A program made the translations under genes and the position numbers. 64,000 nucleotides of DNA from Alphaproteobacteria bacterium (GTDB taxonomy: Bacteria > Pseudomonadota > Alphaproteobacteria > CAJXXZ01 > 1604HC), in NCBI GenBank assembly GCA_023898705.1, contig CP060235.1, positions 248,001 to 312,000 of the forward strand. Reading direction: 5' to 3'. Numbering within the stretch: the stretch's first letter is position 1; the number at the start of each line of letters is the position of its first letter. The notes beneath the pieces were generated by a model, which ran no database searches, had not been told where the DNA came from, and saw only the letters and a program-made list of their open reading frames with translations. Positions 52,730 to 62,094 of the stretch are shown here, piece by piece.

Positions 52730-52745
52730 TGTTCTACGTGGAACA
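52730..52745. promoter_or_regulatory. parS: parS-like site 8 (variant)
   Basis: TGTTCTACGTGGAACA, one mismatch to the window consensus, 5 nt from the leuS stop. Last of eight sites in 3.36 kb. Confidence 0.7.
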
Positions 52746-52749
52746 ATTT

Positions 52750-55458
52750 TTAAGTTGTAGTGACATTGGCTATTATTGGTTTGTCTTTTCTAATGATTTG
52801 TAGACTGTAACTTTGTTGTAAATATTTTTGTATTTTTGTGTTTTGTAATATTAAAATTTTTATTTCATCGTCAGTAGTGTTTATGTCAATTTCTAGCACA
52901 TCTCTTATTTTTCCATCAATATTTACTGGAAGTTTTATTTTTGTTTCGACAATTAATTTAGGATCATAAGTAGGCCACTGTAGATGTTCAATCAATTGAG
53001 GCAAATTATTCATTTTACTTCTTATTTGTTGATACAAATGCTCTGCTAAATGTGGAGCAAATGGATACAATAATTGAAGTATTATGACACAATCATTCAT
53101 AGAAAATTTCTCAACTGAATTGTTTAATTTAATTAATGCTGCAATTGCCGTGTTGAATCTAAAATTAACTATTTCTTCAGTAACTGAAAGAATTGTTTTG
53201 TGTAACTGTGAAGTGTCATCTGTTTTAGAATATTCGATGTCAATACAATCTTGCAATTTTTGATGAATAGAGTTGTAAAACCTTTGCATTCCTTTAATAT
53301 TTGCGTTCCAAGTGCTACTTTGTGTGACAGGAGATATGTACATGACATGCATTCTAAAAACATCTACTCCATATTTTGCGCACATATCTTTGGGATCAAT
53401 TCCATTTTTATATCTTTTGCCCATTTTCCCTGGTTCGATAGTTAGTGGTTTTCCTGTTGAAATTTGTATAGCAGTCTGATTTTTAACTACCACATCTTCG
53501 ACATCGACATACACTCCTCTCTCATCCATATAAGCATCTGCTGTCATCATTCCTGGATTTAAAAGTTTCGTGAACGGTTCTGGATTGATTAGATATCCTA
53601 GATCAAATAGGACCATGTGCCAAAATCTAGCATATAGTAGGTGTAGTACAGCATGTTCTGCCCCTCCAACATATAAATCTATTGTTCCTATTTTATCCTT
53701 AGCCCAATATTCTAATTTTTCTTTTGAAACAAAAGTTGAGTCATTTTTAGGATCCATATATCGAAGGTAGTACCAACATGATCCTGCCCAATTTGGCATT
53801 GTGTTTAGTTCTCTGGTAAATGTTTGTACCATGTTTGTAGGATATGTATTTATCTCATTTTGATTTAGTATTTTTACGCTACCATTATCTAAAATTATGC
53901 CTTGTACTGTTTTCCAATTTGAAGCTTTTTCTAATGGCGGTCTCGGACTCTGTTGATTAAGTTCTGGTTTAAAATCATACTGTTGAGGTAATTCCACAGG
54001 TAATTGATTTTCATCTATAGGATATGCATTGCCTGCTTTATCAAATACTATAGGAAATGGCTCTCCCCAGTACCTTTGCCTACTAAAAAGCCAATCTCGT
54101 AATTTATGTTGTGTGACATATTTCCCTATTTTCTTTTGTTCTATGAAATTTCTGACCTGTTTTTTCTGATTTTTAACAGAGATATCTTCAAAAATTTCAA
54201 ATTGTTGTGGAGTGATAAGCGGACCTGTTCCTTCATATGCAGATTTAAATTTTGTAGGATCAGTCTTCCAATGGTTTAACAATTGACTTTGAGGCATACT
54301 TTCTAAAGCATTTTCTACAAGCCATGCATAATTTGGGCGTACTACAGGTTTGAAATTTATATTATGCTGTTTAGCAAATTCAAAATCTCTTTGATCATGG
54401 GCCGGAACTGCCATAAGAGTTCCAGTTCCGTAATCTCCTATTACATAATTTGCTGTCCATACAGGTATAGTTTCTTTAGTTATTGGATGGATAACTTCAT
54501 CTATTTGTTTTTCAACTTGATCTTCTTGATTTGCAACAGCTATAAATGTAACTCCAAAAAGAGTTTCAGGTTTTGTAGTAAAAATTTTGTATTGTTTGCC
54601 AGTTTTGCTGTGAAAAGTTATAAGTGCTCCCTCACTTTTTCCTATCCAATTTTTTTGCATGGAGACTATGTTTGTAGGCCAATCTAATGTATCCAACTGA
54701 TTATACAATCTGTCAGCATATGCAGTAATGCCCATCATCCATTGCTTCATTTTTCGTTTTTCTACTGGATGATTTCCTCTTTCACTTTTGCCGTTTTTGA
54801 TTTCCTCATTTGCAAGTACTGTACCGAGCATCGGACACCAGTTAACCTCTACGTCATTAAGATATGCAAGCCTCATCGAATTTACTAATTGGTTAATTTC
54901 TTCTTCTGAGTAATTATTTTCCAATTCAATTAGCAGTCCATCTTCTATTGTATATTTTTTAGACTTAAGTTTACTGTACAAGTTCTCGATTGGTTCAGCT
55001 TTTCCAGTTAAGTTATTGAAATAGCTGTTATAAATTTTTAAAAATATCCACTGTGTCCATTTATAGTAATCTGTATCTGTAGTGGAAAAACTTCTGCTTG
55101 GGTCATGACTTAAAGATAAGCATTCTAATTGTGAAAGCATATTGTTAATGTTGTTGTGAGTAGTAATTTCTGGGTGTTGGTTTGTTTGTATAGCAAATTG
55201 TTCAGCTGGCAATCCAAATGAATCAAAGCCCATAGCATACAGAACGTTATACCCATTGGCTCTCTTAAATCTTGCAAATATATCAGTGGCAATATAACCA
55301 ACTGTATGTCCAACATGCAAACCAATCCCGCTTGGATGTGGAAAAAAATCTAAAATACTATATGGTGTTTTTGAGTTAACCTCTGTTCTGTATAAATCTG
55401 CCACTTTCCACAGATTTTTTATATTAGTCTCTATTAGATTAATGTGAGAAATGTCCAT
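52750..55458 (-). CDS. leuS: Leucyl-tRNA synthetase, non-alphaproteobacterial type
   Basis: Charges tRNA-Leu. The HIGH-like motif is FFPHPSGIGLHVGH, followed by MGFDSFGLPAEQFAIQTNQHP; the editing (CP1) domain has TTKPETLFGVTFIAV and GTGTLMAVPAHDQRDFEFA; DWLFSRQRYWGEPFPIVF and the KMSKS equivalent GKMGKRYKNGIDPKD follow. 902 aa. The active-site flanks (SxGLHVGHxxGYxATD, TTDxDYYKWTQWIFLKIY) look like the LeuS lineage of Bacteroidetes, spirochetes and planctomycetes, not the alphaproteobacterial KIHMGHVRNY / CDPEYY type. Acquisition by transfer is inferred. KMGKR in place of KMSKS is unusual. Confidence 0.95.
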   Translation of the reverse strand: MDISHINLIETNIKNLWKVADLYRTEVNSKTPYSILDFFPHPSGIGLHVGHTVGYIATDIFARFKRANGYNVLYAMGFDSFGLPAEQFAIQTNQHPEITTHNNINNMLSQLECLSLSHDPSRSFSTTDTDYYKWTQWIFLKIYNSYFNNLTGKAEPIENLYSKLKSKKYTIEDGLLIELENNYSEEEINQLVNSMRLAYLNDVEVNWCPMLGTVLANEEIKNGKSERGNHPVEKRKMKQWMMGITAYADRLYNQLDTLDWPTNIVSMQKNWIGKSEGALITFHSKTGKQYKIFTTKPETLFGVTFIAVANQEDQVEKQIDEVIHPITKETIPVWTANYVIGDYGTGTLMAVPAHDQRDFEFAKQHNINFKPVVRPNYAWLVENALESMPQSQLLNHWKTDPTKFKSAYEGTGPLITPQQFEIFEDISVKNQKKQVRNFIEQKKIGKYVTQHKLRDWLFSRQRYWGEPFPIVFDKAGNAYPIDENQLPVELPQQYDFKPELNQQSPRPPLEKASNWKTVQGIILDNGSVKILNQNEINTYPTNMVQTFTRELNTMPNWAGSCWYYLRYMDPKNDSTFVSKEKLEYWAKDKIGTIDLYVGGAEHAVLHLLYARFWHMVLFDLGYLINPEPFTKLLNPGMMTADAYMDERGVYVDVEDVVVKNQTAIQISTGKPLTIEPGKMGKRYKNGIDPKDMCAKYGVDVFRMHVMYISPVTQSSTWNANIKGMQRFYNSIHQKLQDCIDIEYSKTDDTSQLHKTILSVTEEIVNFRFNTAIAALIKLNNSVEKFSMNDCVIILQLLYPFAPHLAEHLYQQIRSKMNNLPQLIEHLQWPTYDPKLIVETKIKLPVNIDGKIRDVLEIDINTTDDEIKILILQNTKIQKYLQQSYSLQIIRKDKPIIANVTTT

Positions 55459-55530
55459 AACATATGATACATTAAAGTGCTAAATCTACTAGAGTTTAAT
55501 GATTAGATTAGGTAGAATGTAAACCTGTTC

Positions 55531-56058
55531 ATGAATACTTTAGTTATATTTTTTTTAGGTAGGGATTTTTTTATAGAATTATATAAATATGATCAATTAA
55601 TTGACCGTGTTGAGTTTGATGATGCATCTAAAAATCTGATTGTGAGAATAGGAGATATCTTGAATTCTAATTCCATAACAATAAATGATCTTCATAGAGT
55701 GATTTCTGTGAGTGGTCCAGGGTCTTTTTCCTCAATTCGTATTGTATGTAGCACTTTGCATGCATTGAAGAGAGTTTTTAAAAATATGAAATGCTCTACA
55801 TGTTATCTCAACGAATTAATAGTTGATGCAAGTAACTTACTAATTAGGCTGAATAATAGTATGTTTTTGCTTTTTGATAACGGTAAATGGGTTACAATTT
55901 TGGAACAAAATCTGGATTTGAGCAAAACTTACAAAGTGTTTGAGGAATATGATATTCAAGCTGAGCAAGAACTTATTACTAATGTTGGCAAAAAATTGAA
56001 AGATAGTTTTAGTAATGAGATTAAAAAGCCGCTATATGTTTACATGCCTGTCATATAG
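55531..56058 (+). CDS. tsaB: TsaB-like t6A biosynthesis protein, short and divergent
   Basis: TsaB is the scaffold partner of TsaD in making t6A37 of tRNAs. LIVRIGDILNSNSITINDLHRVISVSGPGSFSSIRIVCSTLHALKRVF corresponds to the LLPLIxxLLxxxgxxxxdldaIaVxxGPGSFTGlRIgxxxakgLa block. The N-terminal strand (VIFFLGRDFFIELYK) replaces the usual DTSTxxxxVAL. 175 aa versus about 220, with a degenerate C-terminal half, so function may be minimal. Confidence 0.72.
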   Translation: MNTLVIFFLGRDFFIELYKYDQLIDRVEFDDASKNLIVRIGDILNSNSITINDLHRVISVSGPGSFSSIRIVCSTLHALKRVFKNMKCSTCYLNELIVDASNLLIRLNNSMFLLFDNGKWVTILEQNLDLSKTYKVFEEYDIQAEQELITNVGKKLKDSFSNEIKKPLYVYMPVI

Positions 56059-56209
56059 ATTTTTTTATCCGTAGTTTTTTATTTACATATTGCAAAATTT
56101 TATACATGGTGATCCAATTTATGATTATTGAATTATAGCTCATGAATACTTAGTGAAATTGTCATCGACCTCTTTTTTTATAAAGATTTTTAGTGTAACA
56201 TTCCCTTAT

Positions 56210-56282
56210 GCTTCCATCGTCTAGAGGCCTAGGACATCACCCTTTCACGGTGAAAACACGGGTTCGAATCCCGTTGGGAGTA
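56210..56282 (+). tRNA. tRNA-Glu (TTC)
   Basis: Acceptor GCTTCCA/TGGGAGT, anticodon stem TCACC/GGTGA enclosing CTTTCAC (TTC), T-arm ACGGG-TTCGAAT-CCCGT, discriminator A. 73 nt, CCA not encoded. Confidence 0.94.
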
Positions 56283-56366
56283 TGCTTTCAGTTTTGTATA
56301 AACTAAGGATTTAGTTTTCTTTTATTATGTTTGTTGGATAGATAATAGTTCTAGTTAGTTTTGTTT

Positions 56367-56834
56367 TTATGCAGTTTTATCAATAAAGAGCTTTAAATGA
56401 CATAGTGCTGTAGCGAGAGCATCAGTTGTATCTTCTTGATTTATTTTATCTAGTTTAAGAGTGTAGCAAACGGCTTCTGCTATATCGGTCTTCGAAGCAT
56501 CTCCTTTAAGTGCAATATGTTGTTTAATAACTTTAGTCGGATATGGGAAAACTGGGATTTTCAATAGTCCAGCTGTTGATATGATAGTTCCATAAGCAGC
56601 TCCTAGTCTAATGCCTGATGACATGTTTGCTCCTACGAAAGTTTGCTCTATAGCTACATGATCAGGTGAATAATTTTGTAGTATAGTCATAATATTAGAC
56701 CATAACAATGCCAATCTTTGTTCTATAGGAGATTTTGGATTTGTTTTAATTAGTCCGTGACCTATACATTTATGATTTTTGATTATTCCCCATCCGGTTT
56801 TTAATAATCCTACGTCTAAACCCAAAATTTTCAT
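56367..56834 (-). CDS. ruvC: Holliday junction resolvase RuvC
   Basis: Resolves four-way junctions. Catalytic acidic residues are visible: D7 (ILGLDVGLLKTGWG), E63 (VAIEQTFVGANMSSGIRLG), and D135 and D138 (EDTTDALATALCHL). 155 aa, typical. yebC lies upstream on the same strand, the common yebC-ruvC order, but ruvA/ruvB do not follow; tRNA-Glu on the other strand is next. Confidence 0.95.
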   Translation of the reverse strand: MKILGLDVGLLKTGWGIIKNHKCIGHGLIKTNPKSPIEQRLALLWSNIMTILQNYSPDHVAIEQTFVGANMSSGIRLGAAYGTIISTAGLLKIPVFPYPTKVIKQHIALKGDASKTDIAEAVCYTLKLDKINQEDTTDALATALCHLKLFIDKTA

Positions 56835-57044
56835 ATTTTCACTTTATATACAACCAACTTATGGAATTGTTGCAATCGCTCCTCAATCACTAAATAAAAT
56901 TCATAAAATTAAATTAGTTTACTAAGGAGTTTAAACTAAAGATAGTGTGATAGCAAGGTTTTGTCAATTTTATCTATGGAATAGCTTTTAGCATACCTCA
57001 ACTGTTGATTGGTTATGGTCGGTTTGAATTCAAGTAAAGCCAGT

Positions 57045-57770
57045 TTATAGATTAGCGTTATGCCAGACATTTTGCACGTCGTCTAACTCTTCAAGCTCCT
57101 CAATAAATGCATCAAATTTTTCCCTATCTTGAATATCTTGCAATTGATTTGGTTCGTACACAATTTTGAATGTATAGTCTGAAAACTTTGGTTGTAGGTT
57201 GGATAAAATCTGGTTTGTATTTTCAAATTTAGCTTTGATTAGTATGGAGGATTCTCCAGTGCTTTTTGTATCATTACCTTCGTCTTCACAGTCGTTATGC
57301 TCATTGATATCTATAATGTCAACATTATCAAGACACTCCAACACTTCTTCGATCGAGCTATTGGGCACATATACATGTACTAAGTGCTCGAACATAAAAT
57401 TCAATTCAGTTAGTCCACTACCTCTTTTGTTGAATATCGTTTTAAGTTCTGTGAAAGTACGGTTTGTGTTGTCTGTAATAGCTTCTACAAGAAACGCAGT
57501 TTTTTCTGGTCCTAATCCAGTATACTTAACTTCAAAATCACATTCTTTTTCTTTTGCTTTGTTAATTGCCTTTTGTATATTATCTCCTGGCATATTAGCT
57601 TTTTTAGCCGCATGCAAAGCATTTCTTAAACTAGGGTTATCCTCTGCTTTGATCCCATTTTTAGCAGCTACCGTTATTATTTTTCCTAATTTAGTAAATA
57701 GTTTTGCTCTTTTTGCATCTTGAGCATTTTTTCTATGCTGTATATTTTTGAACTTTGAATGTCCTGCCAT
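57045..57770 (-). CDS. yebC: YebC/PmpR (TACO1-like) translation or transcription regulator
   Basis: YebC-family proteins assist translation of difficult proline stretches or act as regulators. MAGHSKFKNIQHRKNAQDAKRAKLFTKLGKII, then LRNALHAAKKANMPGDNIQKAI and YTGLGPEKTAFLVEAITDNTNRTFTELKTIFNKRGSGL are canonical. 241 aa from ATG 57770 (MAGHSK); 12 upstream in-frame codons are not conserved. Confidence 0.95.
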   Translation of the reverse strand: MAGHSKFKNIQHRKNAQDAKRAKLFTKLGKIITVAAKNGIKAEDNPSLRNALHAAKKANMPGDNIQKAINKAKEKECDFEVKYTGLGPEKTAFLVEAITDNTNRTFTELKTIFNKRGSGLTELNFMFEHLVHVYVPNSSIEEVLECLDNVDIIDINEHNDCEDEGNDTKSTGESSILIKAKFENTNQILSNLQPKFSDYTFKIVYEPNQLQDIQDREKFDAFIEELEELDDVQNVWHNANL

Positions 57771-57843
57771 ATAAAATATACTAATGCATGTACTTTGATC
57801 AATCAATCTCTATTTACATGAGTGAATTTTTAGTTTAAATTCA

Positions 57844-58374
57844 ATGGTAGTGGAAAAATCTATGTTGAATACAGTTGATAAAGTTTCGGAAAAAAGTTGC
57901 GCTGCGCGCGTATCTAAGTTGGCAAATAAGGTATTTGTTCCTAAAAAGGTTGATATAGCTGAGAAAAAGTGGTGGGTTGTAGATGCATCACAGTTATCTT
58001 TAGGTAGGGTGGCTACTCAAGTTGCTTCTCTACTTAGAGGAAAGCATAAGCCTATTATGACTCCTGGTGTTGATTGTGGAGATTTTGTAATTGTGATCAA
58101 TTCAGATCATATACAACTTACTGGTAAAAAGTGGACAGATAAGAGATTTTATTGGCACACGGGTTATCCTGGAGGTATTAAAAGTAGGACCATGCAAGAA
58201 CGTCTTGATAGGGATTCTACAGAGATAATGCAAACTGCTGTAAAAAGGATGTTACCTAGGGGTCCTTTAGGAAATAAGCAATTAACTAGATTGAGAATAG
58301 TTAAAGGAGCTGAGCATAGTTTCGAAAATCATAAACCATGTGTCTGGAATTTGAAGGGAGGCAACAATGTCTGA
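57844..58374 (+). CDS. rplM: 50S ribosomal protein L13 with short N-terminal extension
   Basis: WWVVDASQLSLGRVATQVASLLRGKHKPIMTPGVDCGDFVIVINSDHIQLTGKKWTDKRFYWHTGYPGG, then AVKRMLPRGPLGNKQLTRLRIVKG. The canonical start would be near residue 36; about 25 additional residues precede it (ATG 57844, or ATG 57862). 176 aa. Confidence 0.96.
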   Translation: MVVEKSMLNTVDKVSEKSCAARVSKLANKVFVPKKVDIAEKKWWVVDASQLSLGRVATQVASLLRGKHKPIMTPGVDCGDFVIVINSDHIQLTGKKWTDKRFYWHTGYPGGIKSRTMQERLDRDSTEIMQTAVKRMLPRGPLGNKQLTRLRIVKGAEHSFENHKPCVWNLKGGNNV

Positions 58375-58816
58375 TAATGTAATTTCTGAGAATATATCTG
58401 AAAGGAAAGTTGACGCTTTAGGAAGGTCTTACGGTACTGGTAGGAGGAAGACTTCTGTGGCAAGACTTTGGTTTAAAAAAGTTGTGAATGGATCCTCCGT
58501 TTTTAAGGTCAATAACATGGATGTAGAAAAATATTTTTCTCGTAAATTTTACCAAGATCAAATTAATTTACCGTTGAATTTATTTGTGAAAGATAATGAG
58601 TCTTATCAAATTAAAGCTTCTGTAAAGGGTGGTGGTTCTACTGGACAATGTGGTGCTATAAGGTTAGCTATTAGCAGGGCTATATTGAATTTTGATCCTG
58701 AGATGAGGGCATCTTTAAGGCAGCTTGGTCTTTTAACTAGAGATCCAAGAAAAGTAGAAAGAAAGAAATTTGGTCTACATAAAGCTAGAAGAGCTCCTCA
58801 GTTCCGTAAGAGATAA
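58367..58816 (+). CDS. rpsI: 30S ribosomal protein S9
   Basis: YGTGRRKTSVARLWFK, VKGGGSTGQCGAIRLAISRAILNFDPEMRASLRQLGLLTRDPRKVERKKFGLHKARRAPQFRKR, ending in the conserved Lys-Arg that contacts P-site tRNA. 149 aa; overlaps rplM by 8 nt with GGAGGC just upstream of the ATG. Confidence 0.97.
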   Translation: MSDNVISENISERKVDALGRSYGTGRRKTSVARLWFKKVVNGSSVFKVNNMDVEKYFSRKFYQDQINLPLNLFVKDNESYQIKASVKGGGSTGQCGAIRLAISRAILNFDPEMRASLRQLGLLTRDPRKVERKKFGLHKARRAPQFRKR

Positions 58817-59160
58817 TTCGGCTTTAAGGTTGGGGTTGTCTTTTTACCTTGTTGTTTTGTGAAGTAGGTTGGAAGCTTTAATTAAGTTTTTGTGCGTTTT
58901 GCTGGTATTGCGTTTGTTTTTATAAAAATTTGAATTTTATGTTTTATATAATCTAGTTAGAATGAGTAGGCAGACTTGAAGTTTTTATCTATCTATTTTA
59001 ATGTTTTAAAGCTCTATAAATAGTTGTAAGATATTATTTATTAGTTTTGTTTGATATTATTATAAGGTGTTTTTTCAAGCATTAGATAAATTTGTTCTTC
59101 CAAGTTTTTTAATTTGTAGTGATTCAATTTGTATCGCTGATTTTGGGTGCGCAGTTAAAT
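58817..59160. other. Non-coding spacer after rpsI
   Basis: T-rich 344 nt between convergent genes. On the minus strand an open run of about 28 codons (IDLTAHPKSAIQIESLQIKK) near 59075-59165 is protein-like but has no start and no recognised family; it may be a gene remnant. No RNA gene recognised. Confidence 0.4.
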
Positions 59161-59646
59161 CTATGACTTACATCCTTGGTTGTGAGTATATTTAGAAATT
59201 TTTAGAGATATGAAGAACATAATTACGAACTTGATTAAGATATTTACAGGTAAAAACATTACTATAAAATTAACTGCTAAAATTAATAAAATCATCTTAA
59301 CTACATTTGAATGGCCGTGATATTGTATGGAATAGCTTTTCGATATAAAAAGCTGGTTCCATATTTGATTTATGTCTTTTCTGAATATGTATAACATAAC
59401 CAAGAATAAAATGCTCATAATAGGCATCTGCATCGTTAAATTTAGTAATACCAATACCAACGCCCCAATGAAAAATAAGCTTATAAAGGCTGGAATAAAT
59501 AATGCTAAGACAAGAAATGGCAATAGCAATACTATGGCTAGCAAGCTTGCCCCTGTAAAAAATGGTATAAAAAACACTATACAAGCAGGGCAATAGGACT
59601 TGTTTTTGAAAAAACTAATTAGTTTTTGATGTAACAATTTCAACAT
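59161..59646 (-). CDS. Small membrane protein of unknown function
   Basis: 161 aa with about four to five hydrophobic helices (CIVFFIPFFTGASLLAIVLLLPFLVLALFIPAFISLFFIGALVLVLL region at 22-70, MSILFLVMLYIF, MILLILAVNFIVMFLPVNILIKFVIMFFIS). A basic N-terminus has a CPAC pair at residues 19-22. I recognise no family. It faces the rpsI gene and has no evident operon partner. Confidence 0.55.
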   Translation of the reverse strand: MLKLLHQKLISFFKNKSYCPACIVFFIPFFTGASLLAIVLLLPFLVLALFIPAFISLFFIGALVLVLLNLTMQMPIMSILFLVMLYIFRKDINQIWNQLFISKSYSIQYHGHSNVVKMILLILAVNFIVMFLPVNILIKFVIMFFISLKISKYTHNQGCKS

Positions 59647-59731
59647 AATAAATTATTATAGAAGTCAAATATGAAATAATCAATGTATTAAATTGTTTAA
59701 AATTCGCAATAATAACTTAACTTATATTCGT

Positions 59732-59935
59732 TCACTTCATATTTGTTGAGGATAATATTATGGGCAACAAATAAGATGTAATCAACAAAAAAATTACGAA
59801 TTCTCCAGACGTTCCATTTGAAAGTAGATACATGCAAATTAGTGGTGTAACACAATCAAAAGTTATAAAGCTAGACCAACTTTTCTTTATTATGGATAGC
59901 AATAAGATGATGGATATGCAAAAAACTATTACCAC
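59732..59935 (-). CDS. Possible small hydrophobic protein
   Basis: 67 codons with GTG start, about two membrane segments (VIVFCISIILLLSII; FVIFLLITSYLLPIILSS). No ribosome-binding site and no family recognised. A plus-strand frame overlaps it. It lies in a 448-nt space between the unknown membrane protein and rplI that otherwise shows nothing. Weak call. Confidence 0.25.
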   Translation of the reverse strand: MVIVFCISIILLLSIIKKSWSSFITFDCVTPLICMYLLSNGTSGEFVIFLLITSYLLPIILSSTNMK

Positions 59936-60094
59936 AATAGTATTGTTATTTAATTTGATACATAGGTCAATTGTTGGTGTTTTACTTATGCCTTACATAT
60001 GTTGTTGCGAAAACATTCTGGTCTTGGTTGTCGTATGTTGATGTAAGTATTGATTTTAGAATTTTTTTTAAGCAGAATAATAGTTGAGAAGTTT

Positions 60095-60565
60095 ATGAAA
60101 AAGAGCACAAAATATTTAGAAGTTATATTGCAAGAAAGAATAAGAGGGCTTGGAGCTCCTGGTGATGTTGTTAAAGTACGAAGAGGGTACGCAGTTAACT
60201 ACCTGTTGCCAAAAGATATAGCTGAAATTGCTAGTACGCTCCATATGGAGAATCTTGTAAGTAAGAGGGCTGAGTTAGCAAAACGAGACGAACAATTGAA
60301 ACAAGATGGTAAAGTCTTGAAGGAAAAGTTAGATAAAGTTGTAATTAATATAGAACATAATACAGTGGATGGGTTTAGATTACATGGATCTATCTCAGAT
60401 AGTACGATTATCAAAGAATTATCTAAATTGGGATTTGATGTATCAAAAAATAATATAGTGATGAAACCTATCAAGGAGATAGGTTCGTTTACTGTACAAG
60501 TACATACTTATGGTGATCATGCTAATGTTGTCGTTAATGTGACTCCTCCAAGGGTTGTAGAGTAA
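60095..60565 (+). CDS. rplI: 50S ribosomal protein L9
   Basis: LEVILQERIRGLGAPGDVVKVRRGYAVNYLLPKDIAEIA is the L9 N-terminal domain with the GxxGDVVxVxxGYaRNyLiP signature, followed by the long connecting helix and C-terminal domain (LHGSISDSTIIKELSKLGFDV). 156 aa from ATG 60095; 15 upstream codons in frame are not conserved. rpsF and rpsR, often upstream, are absent; dnaB follows as is usual. Confidence 0.95.
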   Translation: MKKSTKYLEVILQERIRGLGAPGDVVKVRRGYAVNYLLPKDIAEIASTLHMENLVSKRAELAKRDEQLKQDGKVLKEKLDKVVINIEHNTVDGFRLHGSISDSTIIKELSKLGFDVSKNNIVMKPIKEIGSFTVQVHTYGDHANVVVNVTPPRVVE

Positions 60566-60574
60566 TCTTATATT

Positions 60575-61975
60575 GTGGCTGCTACTGAGATAAGTTCTAG
60601 CGATGATAGCGTTGTCACTCCTAGCTCTGTAGAAGCTGAGAAAGCTTTGCTTGGGGCTATTTTACACGAAAATTTGTTGTTTGAATCTGTAGCTGAATTT
60701 TTAAAGCCAGAACATTTTTTTGATCCTTTGCATCAGAAGATTTTTTCTCATATTTCATATTGTATTGGGAAAGGTCAATTAGCTAATCCGATTACTATTT
60801 GGCCATTTTTTTTGCAAGATGATTTGATCAAAGAATATGGGGGAGAAGATTATTTAAAGAATTTGGAATCTTATATAGTTTCTTTATCTCATACTGAAGA
60901 TTATGGTCGACAAATTTTTGATAGATATTTACGTAGGCAACTGATTCTTATAGGAGATAAAATTAAATATAATGCCTATAATGTAGATATAAGCAGTACC
61001 GCTTTGGATCAGATAGAGTGCGCTGAGCAGTCACTATTTTCTATTGCAACGCTTGGAACATCTGAATCTAACATTGACTTTAGCTATGCTGTTAAATTGG
61101 CTCTTAAACAAGCTGAAGTTGCAATGCGTAGTATTGATCATTTAATTGGTATTCCAACTGGATTACAAGCTCTTGATAAAGCCTTAGGAGGTATGCATAG
61201 GTCAGATTTGATTATATTAGCAGCTAGGCCATCTATGGGTAAGACTGCGTTAGCGACAAATATAGCCTTTCAAGCGGCACAAAGAAAAAAAAGGGTAGCT
61301 TTTTTTTCACTAGAAATGTCTGCTGAGCAGTTAGCACTGAGAATTTTAGGTTCTGAATCCAAAATACCTTCAGATAAGATTAGGAGAGGTGCCATTTCAG
61401 AACACGATATGTATGTATTAAATAAAGCATCACAACAACTATTGGAAATACCGTTGTTTATAGATGATACTCCAGCTTTAAGCGTTTCTGGATTACGTAC
61501 GAGAGCAAGAAGATTACATAGACAGCAAAAATTAGATCTGATAGTAATAGATTATTTACAACTTATGCATGCTGGAGTTCATCAAGATGGTAGAGTACAA
61601 GAGTTATCTTTTATTACTAGATCACTTAAATCTATCGCTAAAGAGTTATCCGTGCCTGTTGTAGCCCTATCTCAGTTATCTAGAGCCGTAGAGCAACGAG
61701 ATGATAAGAGGCCTCAGTTGGCGGATTTGAGAGAATCTGGAACTATTGAACAAGATGCTGATGTTGTAATGTTTATTTTTAGAGAAGCATATTATGAAGC
61801 GAGAAAGAAACCGTCTGAAGGATCAGAAAAAATGGAAGCTTGGCAAGCTAAAATGGAAAAAATACACCATTTAGCAGAAATTATGATTGCTAAGCAACGT
61901 CATGGTCCAATTAAAAATGTTCAGGTTGGATTCGAAGATTCTATGACCAGATTTTATGATTTGGAAGATCTATAA
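60575..61975 (+). CDS. dnaB: Replicative DNA helicase DnaB
   Basis: The ring helicase of the replisome. N-terminal domain PSSVEAEKALLGAILHENLLFESVAEFLKPEHFFDPLHQKIF, Walker A ARPSMGKTA at about residues 217-225, Walker B LIVIDYLQLMHAG, LSQLSRAVEQRDDKRPQLADLRESGTIEQDADVVMFIFRE (with the arginine finger region) and QRHGPIKNVQVGFE. 466 aa, no intein. GTG start 9 nt after rplI. Its probable loader DciA is at 8219-8515. Confidence 0.97.
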   Translation: MAATEISSSDDSVVTPSSVEAEKALLGAILHENLLFESVAEFLKPEHFFDPLHQKIFSHISYCIGKGQLANPITIWPFFLQDDLIKEYGGEDYLKNLESYIVSLSHTEDYGRQIFDRYLRRQLILIGDKIKYNAYNVDISSTALDQIECAEQSLFSIATLGTSESNIDFSYAVKLALKQAEVAMRSIDHLIGIPTGLQALDKALGGMHRSDLIILAARPSMGKTALATNIAFQAAQRKKRVAFFSLEMSAEQLALRILGSESKIPSDKIRRGAISEHDMYVLNKASQQLLEIPLFIDDTPALSVSGLRTRARRLHRQQKLDLIVIDYLQLMHAGVHQDGRVQELSFITRSLKSIAKELSVPVVALSQLSRAVEQRDDKRPQLADLRESGTIEQDADVVMFIFREAYYEARKKPSEGSEKMEAWQAKMEKIHHLAEIMIAKQRHGPIKNVQVGFEDSMTRFYDLEDL

Positions 61976-62094
61976 AATAATTGCTTGATTCATTGAATAT
62001 ATGTAGCTTGTTAAAAAGAAACGATATCTATGATATTAACAACTGCGACCGAGAGAATCTCACTTTAGGCATACCAACAAAACTAATACAAAAA

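Noticed and set aside
49382..52745. CRISPR array
   Set aside because: The repeated 16-mers are palindromic, irregularly spaced (roughly 70 to 2,200 nt) and flank genes; they fit parS sites, not CRISPR repeats.
59832..60041. Plus-strand frame upstream of rplI
   Set aside because: No family, no ribosome site, and it overlaps another equally weak minus-strand frame.
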